Below, piece after piece: positions 31,964-37,619 of a DNA stretch of 37,619 nt. Below the pieces are notes generated by a model. The model saw only the letters and a list, made by a program, of their open reading frames with translations. It searched no databases and was not told the origin of the DNA. The DNA is from a bacterium. GTDB lineage: Bacteria; Gemmatimonadota; Glassbacteria; GWA2-58-10. Position numbers and translations under genes: made by a program. The stretch spans positions 1 to 37,619 of the forward strand of contig JAJFUG010000078.1 in NCBI GenBank assembly GCA_021372515.1, given 5' to 3'. Numbering within the stretch: the stretch's first letter is position 1; every line of letters begins with the position of its first letter.

Positions 31964-34900
31964 CAGGAGGTCTTTCGGCGGGGCGGCGTCTCCTTCCTTA
32001 CGCCGAGCTTAACCATCTTTGCTTCCAGCGTGGTCGGCTTCAGGCCCAGCAGTTCGGCGGCCCCGGATTTGCCTCTGACCCTCCAGCCGGTCATTTCCAT
32101 CACATTGACAATGTGCTGCTTATCAAGGTCATCCAGAGTAAGCACTTGCTTGGTCGAGGCGCTCGTGTTCTCGAGGCACTCGCTCAGCTTTAGCTGGCTG
32201 CCGCTGCTGACAATCACGGCCCGCTCAATGACGTTCTGCAGTTCGCGGATGTTGCCCGGCCATTTGTAGGCCTGCAAAGTGTCGAGCACGCTCTGGGGGA
32301 TGGCGCTGATCTGTTTGCCGATCCTTGAATTGAACTGGTTGACGAAATGGTTCACCAGCAGAGGGATGTCTTCCTTGTGTTCCCTGAGAGGCGGGCATTT
32401 GATAGGGTATACGTTCAATCTGTAGTAGAGGTCCTCGCGGAAAGCGCCGCGGCTGACCTCCTGTTCCAGGTCGCGGTTGGTGGCCGCGATAATCCTGACA
32501 TCGACATGGATGGTGTTTGTACTGCCCAGCCGCTCGAATTCACCATCCTGCAGCACACGCAAAAGCTTGGCCTGCAGCTCCAGCGGCAATTCGCCGATTT
32601 CGTCCAGGAACAGCGAGCCGCCATCGGCCAGCTCAAACCGTCCTGTTTTGCGCGAGACTGCGCCGGTGAAAGCCCCCTTCTCGTAACCGAACATTTCACT
32701 TTCGATCAGGCTGGCCGGGATGGAAGCACAGTTGATTGTCACCAGCGGCTTGTAGGCGCGGGGGCTCAGACGGTGCACGGCCCTGGCGATAAGCTGTTTG
32801 CCGGTGCCCGTTTCGCCCAGGATCAGGACCGTGCTGTCGGTGAAGGCCACTTTCTCCACTCTTTCCAGCACCTTGTTCAGCGCCTCGCTGTTGCCGATTA
32901 TCTCGTTGAAGTTGTGGGTCAGCTTGATCTCTTCCTGCAGGTAGATATTCTCGGCCTGGAGGCGGTCTTTCAGGTTTTTCACCTCGATGTTTTTCTCACG
33001 GAGGGCCAGCTCCACTTTCTTGCGTTCGGTTATTTCGGCAAGAAGCTCGGTATTTCTTTTCTGGATCAGGCGTGTCCTGACATTCAGCACGACCCAGCCC
33101 AGACCCAGTACCGCGCTCAGCATGAGCGCCCTGAACCAGAGGGCCGACCAGAAGGGCGGCAGAATCTCGAACTGAAGCCGGGCCGTCTCGGCGTTCCAGA
33201 TACCGTCGCGGTTCCTGGCCCGCAATTCGAATTCATATCTGCCCGGAGGAAGATAGGGGTAGGAGGCAGAATTCAACCTGGTTTCTGTCCACTCTGTATC
33301 CAGGCCCTCGAGCTTATAGCTGTAGACGACCTCCTCCGGAGCGGAAAGGCTGATTCCGATATAGTCGATTTTAAGGCTGTTCTGATTGTAGCGTAACCGG
33401 AGGCCGTTGGTCAGCGTGGTGTCTTTTTCGGCGATCCTGAAGCGCGTTATGTACAGAGGCGGGGGCAGAGTATCGCGCTTGATCGCCGATGGGTCGAATT
33501 TGATCACTCCGTGCAGGGAGTTGAACCAGAAGTTGCCTTTTTTATCTTCGATCGGCTGCACGGCAGCGAAAGAGAACTGGTGGATGCCTGCCGAGGCGAA
33601 AAACCCGTCGTTCCTTGCGGTGAAGGTGACAAAAGACTTGCCGTCGAAGCGGTCGAGCCCCAGGGGGACACGGAAAAATAATCCGGCCCCGGTCTCGAAA
33701 ATATAATAGCAGACATTGCTGGACAGGCCGTTATCCGTGGTGAAATGCGTCAATTTCCCGTCGAGCAGACGGCTTATTCCGCCGCCGCCGGTCCCCGCCC
33801 AGAGCGCCCCGTTCCTGTCCCGGTACAGAGTGATTATCTCGTTGCTGCCGGGAGTGCTTCCGAGGGAATAGAATTCACTCTCGATCCGGTTGTGGTTCGT
33901 GACATATTGGCAATAATCGTCAATCTTCGGATTGACCAGGCCGCTGTCCGTTCCGAACCAGTACCCTCCTCGCCCGTCCGGGGCAATCGCAGTGAATTTC
34001 ATTCCCTGGTTCAAAAAAGTCCGCTCGAAGTTTTTGGCTACGATCAACCCCTCCTCTGATCCTGAAAGCAAACATCCGCCTGCCGTCTGTTGATTGAAAA
34101 ACAACAATGGTTTCATGGCGCTCGAGAAGTGGGTCTTATCCGGTTTTTCTTCGAAGTCCCGGCCGTTGAATCTCAATTGATACCCGACTTGCTGAGTGAA
34201 ATACAGGTTACCTTTGTCATCTTCGGAAGAGACCTCTTCCAGCCAGAGGCTGTCGGTCGTGAAAGCCCTGAGACTATTACCTTCGACTCTGTGAAGCGTT
34301 AAACTGGTGTTGAACCAGAGACCGCCCCTGCTGTCTTCGTACACACACGAAACCAGTTTTCCATCCCTGGACAGCAACGTGGTCCAGCGCTCCCCGTCAT
34401 ACTTGACAGCTCCTTTGACGTTTTCGGAAGTGAACCACAGATTTCCCCTCGAATCCGCCAGCATCGGCACCAGGGAATTGCACGGCAGCCCGTCCGCGAC
34501 GGTGTAGAGGACAAACGCCTCTCCGCTGAACCTGGCCGCACCGTTTCCGTTGGTCCCGATCCAGATGTTTTTTTCGCTGTCCTCGATCAGAGATGTGATC
34601 CGGTTGGAGGGCAAGCCTTTGTCCGTGTTGTATGTTTTCCAGGTCCGGCCGTCGTACACACCCAGGCCGCCGTCCGCCGCCAGCCAGATCCGGCCCTGGC
34701 TGTCTTCGAGAAGCACCGGGTCCGAGCCGTTGGGTATTCCGTCCTTGACGGTATAGGATTCGAGACTCGCGTTCCGGTAATCCCCGGACATCTTGATCGC
34801 GATCGTTCCCTCGATGAACGGATTCACGCCGGCCAGCCAGATATCACCCCTTTTGTCTTCTATAATGGAATTGATGTGGGAATCGTAGAAGGGGCCGAAC

Positions 34901-35499
34901 GACTTGATATTTGTCCATTCTTTCCCGTCGAATACACATATTCCTTTCCTCTGAAGTCCGACCCAGATATTGCCCCTGGAGTCTTCGATGACGGTCCGCG
35001 TTCTGTTCTCACCCAGCACCGAGTCGGAAAAGACTGTCCAGTTGGTTCCATCGAACCGGACCACCCCGTTGCCGAAGGTGGCGAACCACATGTTGCCGTG
35101 GGAATCCTCCATGATCGACCAGGTTGTCACGAAAGGTGGAAAGTGATCTTTGTAGTAGCGCCAGTTCACTCCGTCGAACCTGCCGATCCCTTTGCCCGGG
35201 AAACTGAGCCAGAAATCACCCTTGGAATCCTGGTGTATTCTGAAGACATTGTTCGACGGCAGTCCGTCCCGTGTGGAAAAAGTCGTAAACGATTTACCGT
35301 CGAATTTGATTAAACCGTTAGTCGTGGCGAACCAGAGATAACCGAGGCGGTCCTGGAGGATGCTGTTGATTTGGGTGGAGCCCAGTCCCTCTTCCACATC
35401 GTAATTGCGGAAAAAGTATCTCTCGGCCCGGGCCTCTTGCCGGGAAAGCGGCAGCAAAACGGCTGCGGAGAAGATGATTGGCAGGAGGATTCTTTTCAT
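31963..35499 (-). CDS. Membrane propeller sensor fused to a sigma-54 AAA+ activator
   Basis: 1178 aa. Signal or anchor 1-26. Residues about 30-690 are two-component-regulator propeller repeats ([74 protein letters not shown]), the periplasmic ligand sensor of hybrid systems. A Y_Y_Y Ig-like domain follows ([33 protein letters not shown]), then a membrane helix (about 787-806) and a coiled coil (about 815-870). Instead of a kinase comes a sigma-54 AAA+ domain: Walker A GETGTGKQ (895-902), GAFTGA (942-947) and Walker [12 protein letters not shown] (960-970). A Fis-like HTH is near the end ([18 protein letters not shown]). It should sense a periplasmic ligand and remodel RNA polymerase-sigma-54 directly, with no phosphorelay. 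It is likely membrane-bound. Confidence 0.93.
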   Translation of the reverse strand: MKRILLPIIFSAAVLLPLSRQEARAERYFFRNYDVEEGLGSTQINSILQDRLGYLWFATTNGLIKFDGKSFTTFSTRDGLPSNNVFRIHQDSKGDFWLSFPGKGIGRFDGVNWRYYKDHFPPFVTTWSIMEDSHGNMWFATFGNGVVRFDGTNWTVFSDSVLGENRTRTVIEDSRGNIWVGLQRKGICVFDGKEWTNIKSFGPFYDSHINSIIEDKRGDIWLAGVNPFIEGTIAIKMSGDYRNASLESYTVKDGIPNGSDPVLLEDSQGRIWLAADGGLGVYDGRTWKTYNTDKGLPSNRITSLIEDSEKNIWIGTNGNGAARFSGEAFVLYTVADGLPCNSLVPMLADSRGNLWFTSENVKGAVKYDGERWTTLLSRDGKLVSCVYEDSRGGLWFNTSLTLHRVEGNSLRAFTTDSLWLEEVSSEDDKGNLYFTQQVGYQLRFNGRDFEEKPDKTHFSSAMKPLLFFNQQTAGGCLLSGSEEGLIVAKNFERTFLNQGMKFTAIAPDGRGGYWFGTDSGLVNPKIDDYCQYVTNHNRIESEFYSLGSTPGSNEIITLYRDRNGALWAGTGGGGISRLLDGKLTHFTTDNGLSSNVCYYIFETGAGLFFRVPLGLDRFDGKSFVTFTARNDGFFASAGIHQFSFAAVQPIEDKKGNFWFNSLHGVIKFDPSAIKRDTLPPPLYITRFRIAEKDTTLTNGLRLRYNQNSLKIDYIGISLSAPEEVVYSYKLEGLDTEWTETRLNSASYPYLPPGRYEFELRARNRDGIWNAETARLQFEILPPFWSALWFRALMLSAVLGLGWVVLNVRTRLIQKRNTELLAEITERKKVELALREKNIEVKNLKDRLQAENIYLQEEIKLTHNFNEIIGNSEALNKVLERVEKVAFTDSTVLILGETGTGKQLIARAVHRLSPRAYKPLVTINCASIPASLIESEMFGYEKGAFTGAVSRKTGRFELADGGSLFLDEIGELPLELQAKLLRVLQDGEFERLGSTNTIHVDVRIIAATNRDLEQEVSRGAFREDLYYRLNVYPIKCPPLREHKEDIPLLVNHFVNQFNSRIGKQISAIPQSVLDTLQAYKWPGNIRELQNVIERAVIVSSGSQLKLSECLENTSASTKQVLTLDDLDKQHIVNVMEMTGWRVRGKSGAAELLGLKPTTLEAKMVKLGVRKETPPRRKTS

Positions 35500-35678
35500 G
35501 TTCGGATCTTCCTGGCGCGAGATTCATGCAAAACAGGCAAACCGGTGAAGAATAATATTACCAGGATCGGCAGTGGAACACAACAAAAATCAGTTCATCG
35601 CTGTCATCATAAGATTGAAAGCAGTTGATTGACCGGGAGGCAGCAAAGACCACGAGACTGTTCCTTTATCTTGAATCG

Positions 35679-35707
35679 ATTTTACATCGATTTTGCGCCT
35701 TTGACAA
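35679..35707 (-). promoter_or_regulatory. Sigma-70-type promoter of the propeller-sigma-54 gene
   Basis: On the minus strand TTGTCA (complement of 35702-35707), 17 nt, TAAAAT (complement of 35679-35684). The -10 region overlaps a direct repeat ATCGATTTT (35676-35684 and 35687-35695), a possible binding site. The leader to the ATG at 35499 is about 175 nt with no feature I can name. Confidence 0.55.
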
Positions 35708-35760
35708 GATTAGTTTTTTTAAAGGAGTATTAATATCTCGTCGGAGGAGGGGCAAATCGT

Positions 35761-35956
35761 AATTTAAATGACCGGCGGTTTCCCTTGGACGGCCTCATGC
35801 CCGGCTGCGGGGAATGGATTGCGGCGCTGACGTAAAAAAAGTGGGATATCACCGGGAGGGGATGAAACGAAACAGGCGCCGCGAAATGCCGTCGGTATGA
35901 CCGATATAGAAACGGTCACTGGACTCGGACCTGAGAATGTAGACATGGAAGGGCAT
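35761..35956 (-). pseudogene. Decayed GIY-YIG endonuclease-like gene
   Basis: From an ATG at 35956 the frame reads MPFHVYILRSESSDRFYIGHT and then DGISRRL, the start of a UPF0213-type GIY-YIG nuclease (VYIL...FYIG). It stops after 35 codons, at 35849. Downstream, other minus frames hold short stretches such as QSIPRSRA and GRPRETAGHL, resembling degraded C-termini. An intact protein would be about 80-100 aa. So this is a broken copy; the loss site lies near 35870, after the YIG motif. Confidence 0.6.
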
Positions 35957-36147
35957 GAGACAAAACAGGTGTCGTGATAACCTTACGGCGCCTGCCTCTG
36001 TCAGGGAATTCTGCCTGAACCCGATTGTCCCCGACTGGAGGGTTTCTGAGGCGGAACTGGGTACGCTGTTGAACACCTGATACGTGAGTTACTGCAGTCT
36101 TGTATTTTCGAGAACCACAGGCAGGCCATCCGTTCGATTCTTTGGTT

Positions 36148-36579
36148 TCAACGGGCGCGCGCTGGCTGAAAGGCCGGGACTTTACATTTTCCGGCCGCTT
36201 TTGTAAGTGAGGCATCCTGAGTGGCGAGAGGTAGATCGAGCCTCATGGTGAGGTCCAGATAGGAAGCGTCATATGTGGAAAGCCCATGTTCACGGGCGAG
36301 CGAGACGATCTCATTGAGCATCCGCTCGGGTGTTTCCTGCTCCACTGTAATGGGCAAACCGCTCAGGAGGGAGAGAAATCGGACAACCGAAGCCCGGCTG
36401 AGACGTCCTTTCCTTTCGGCGACAAGAAGGACATTGCCCACCTCGAGAGGCCAGATGGCGGGCACAAAAGCCTCTCCTGATTCCAGGCTTTCGAGGACCG
36501 CCTCCGCATATTCGTTTCCTTCGTCCTCGAAACACCAGGACATGACGACTGAGTTGTCGACGACAAAGCGAGTGGACAT
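36148..36579 (-). CDS. vapC: VapC-type PIN-domain toxin
   Basis: 143 aa PIN domain with the four acidic residues of the family: D8 (VVDNSVVMSW), E46 (WPLEVGN), D104 (TYDASYLDL) and D122 (ATQDASL). VapC toxins are Mg-dependent ribonucleases that cut tRNA or rRNA. The ATG overlaps the antitoxin stop by one base (TGATG), the usual coupling in TA operons. The C-terminus is intact. Confidence 0.9.
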   Translation of the reverse strand: MSTRFVVDNSVVMSWCFEDEGNEYAEAVLESLESGEAFVPAIWPLEVGNVLLVAERKGRLSRASVVRFLSLLSGLPITVEQETPERMLNEIVSLAREHGLSTYDASYLDLTMRLDLPLATQDASLTKAAGKCKVPAFQPARAR

Positions 36580-36818
36580 CAGCGCCTGCCTTCCTCGATC
36601 ATGCCGCGAATGGAAAGCCCTTCGAGGCTGCGGCCGCTTCGAAACTGCTTCAACTGGTCGATGACCTCACGCACGGGAGTCCGTTTCGAGGAATCGGCGG
36701 GTTGCAGGGTCGCCACGTGCACACCGTGCTTTGTGATCGCTATTTTCTCTCCCCTGGCCACACGCTCCAGGAGTTGAGCGAGGTGTGTTTTCGCCTCATA
36801 GGTTCCGACTGTTTCCAT
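36579..36818 (-). CDS. vapB: Phd/YefM-type antitoxin (VapB role)
   Basis: 79 aa: METVGTYEAKTHLAQLLERVARGEKIAITKHGVHVATL is the Phd/YefM fold that binds DNA as a dimer, and the C-terminal tail (VREVIDQLKQF... MIEEGRR) would wrap the PIN toxin. AGGGAGG precedes the ATG. It overlaps vapC by one base and lies just behind its own palindromic operator, so it should repress its own transcription with VapC as co-repressor. Confidence 0.88.
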   Translation of the reverse strand: METVGTYEAKTHLAQLLERVARGEKIAITKHGVHVATLQPADSSKRTPVREVIDQLKQFRSGRSLEGLSIRGMIEEGRR

Positions 36819-36835
36819 ATAAAGCCTCCCTTTAA

Positions 36836-36852
36836 ACTGGTCTTATACCAGT
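36836..36852. promoter_or_regulatory. Palindromic operator of the VapBC operon
   Basis: ACTGGT-CTTAT-ACCAGT, a perfect 6-bp inverted repeat 18 nt before the antitoxin ATG and directly after a possible minus-strand -10 box (TATATT, complement of 36855-36860). This is where TA repression sites sit. Confidence 0.65.
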
Positions 36853-36899
36853 CTAATATACACCGGTTGGAAAGGCAAGCTCTTGCCGTTGCCTTTTCT

Positions 36900-37235
36900 C
36901 TAATTCTGCCAGACAGTGTAGCCTTTCTTCCGCAGTGTTTCCGCAAGATGCACCTCGGTTTCCAAGGCTTCTTTCTGCGTTCCGATTGGATTGTATTTCT
37001 CGTAAAGTTTCGGCCTCAACCGGATACCGTATTTGTACACGACCTTGGAATACAGTGGCCCCTTGCGGTTGCAGGCCCCGCGCATGTGTTCCAGATATTT
37101 TTTCTCCGGGCTTTTGGATGTGTAGCCGACATACAGACAGGGCAGCTCCGGGTTCCGTAGGGGGTTGGCCTGACGGGGTGTCCGGGTCTCGGCGAATTCC
37201 CGGTCCAGCTCTATTACATATACACAATAGCCCAT
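36900..37235 (-). CDS. Small GIY-YIG-type protein
   Basis: 111 aa from the ATG at 37235; a TTG two codons earlier is also possible. GYCVYVIELD is strand 1, LPCLYVGYTSKSPEKKYLEHMRG holds the YVG part and a basic helix with His, and ALETEVHLAETLRKKGY carries the candidate catalytic Glu. This is the GIY-YIG nuclease fold, with an unusually long loop between the two motifs (over 20 residues). The enzyme may be structure-specific or only nucleic-acid binding. It follows the decayed GIY-YIG copy and the VapBC pair, an accessory-type neighbourhood. Confidence 0.75.
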   Translation of the reverse strand: MGYCVYVIELDREFAETRTPRQANPLRNPELPCLYVGYTSKSPEKKYLEHMRGACNRKGPLYSKVVYKYGIRLRPKLYEKYNPIGTQKEALETEVHLAETLRKKGYTVWQN

Positions 37236-37557
37236 CGTCAATCCAGCCTCGGAAAGGACACGGTATTCTTGGAGCGAAACGGCAGCGTTTCAAAATAAAA
37301 ACGTTTTTCTCGAATAAGTATGATAACTAAATAGAATTGAGGCAAAAGCAGTTTAATCAAGACGCAATTGTCCAGATAAAGATAATAACAAAAACAACAT
37401 ATTCATCTCTAACAGGAAATCAAATCTTTAGATACTTGACTGACTGCCATTGCGGATTTACAATCTTAATTGAAGCAACGATGGTTGCTTTTCATTTCCC
37501 GCCCAATATACTGCCAATCCCATTATTCACTGCAATTTACATTGCGGAGAACAGCGA
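37236..37557. other. AT-rich gap before the last gene
   Basis: About 320 nt with no gene. The right part holds the promoter at 37436-37464; the rest is low in GC and featureless to my eye. Confidence 0.45.
37436..37464 (+). promoter_or_regulatory. Sigma-70-type promoter
   Basis: TTGACT (37436-37441), 17 nt, TACAAT (37459-37464). It points to the partial gene starting at 37558. Confidence 0.65.
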
Positions 37558-37619
37558 ATGCGTAAAGCGGAGCTCTCCACGAAGAACAATCTGCGCCTTT
37601 CAAGGTGGGCAACGGTATT
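37558..37619 (+). CDS. Start of a gene cut by the window end
   Basis: ATG at 37558 opens a frame of 20 codons to the window edge (MRKAELSTKNNLRLSRWATV) with GGAG about 9 nt upstream and a good promoter 94 nt before. It is too short to name. Confidence 0.45.
   Translation, partial: MRKAELSTKNNLRLSRWATV

Noticed and set aside
1-37619. CRISPR arrays, tRNA/rRNA genes, IS or phage genes
   Set aside because: No regularly spaced repeats, no cloverleaf or rRNA-like stretch and no transposase or integrase motifs seen on either strand.

Overview
The window reads as a GC-rich chromosomal segment from an anaerobe-like, Gram-negative-type bacterium, probably of the FCB/Fibrobacterota-Gemmatimonadota side of the tree or a related candidate phylum such as Glassbacteria or Latescibacteria. 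This placement is an inference. It rests on a TonB receptor with a carboxypeptidase-like plug extension, a PorV/PorQ-family outer-membrane protein, a large secreted protein with a type IX secretion-like C-terminal domain, dockerin-tagged secreted proteins and a propeller-type sensor regulator. I saw no rRNA, tRNA, CRISPR array, IS element or phage gene.

Layout. 1-9.7 kb: secreted and envelope proteins. These are a dockerin/BNR-repeat propeller protein (-), a metallo-beta-lactamase-fold lipoprotein (+), a CocE/NonD hydrolase (-), a DUF362-dockerin protein followed by a DUF318-type permease (+), and a small LTxxQ-like periplasmic protein (-). 9.7-12.3 kb: a mostly empty stretch with a long inverted repeat, a decayed chemoreceptor (PAS/MCP) gene, a short histidine-kinase-like protein lacking an ATPase domain, and a receiver-only response regulator. 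12.3-15.0 kb: a minus-strand unit of an Rrf2 regulator, a soluble ABC ATPase, a metal-type P-loop GTPase and an Fe-S protein. Matching palindromes lie at the Rrf2 promoter and just before the ABC gene. 15.3-17.3 kb: a second CocE hydrolase. 17.5-21.5 kb: signalling proteins (HDOD, an unknown partner, a Cache-like/PAS sensor).

21.8-30.9 kb is a probable nutrient-uptake or secretion unit on the minus strand, ordered ROK regulator, TonB receptor, 1092-aa secreted protein, PorV-like protein. A XylR-like inverted repeat sits upstream of the ROK gene. 31.4-35.5 kb: a thioredoxin-fold protein missing one active-site Cys, and an 1178-aa membrane regulator. That regulator joins a periplasmic ligand-sensing propeller directly to a sigma-54 AAA+ activator and a DNA-binding domain. 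35.7-37.6 kb: accessory material, namely a decayed GIY-YIG nuclease, a VapBC toxin-antitoxin pair with a palindromic operator, an intact small GIY-YIG protein, and the start of a gene running off the right end behind a good sigma-70-type promoter.

The two systems most worth following are (i) the Rrf2/ABC/GTPase/Fe-S unit with its self-consistent operator pair, which looks like a redox- or metal-controlled metallocofactor-handling module, and (ii) the one-polypeptide propeller-sigma-54 regulator, which would bypass phosphotransfer altogether. All family calls are by eye from motifs; no database search was run.
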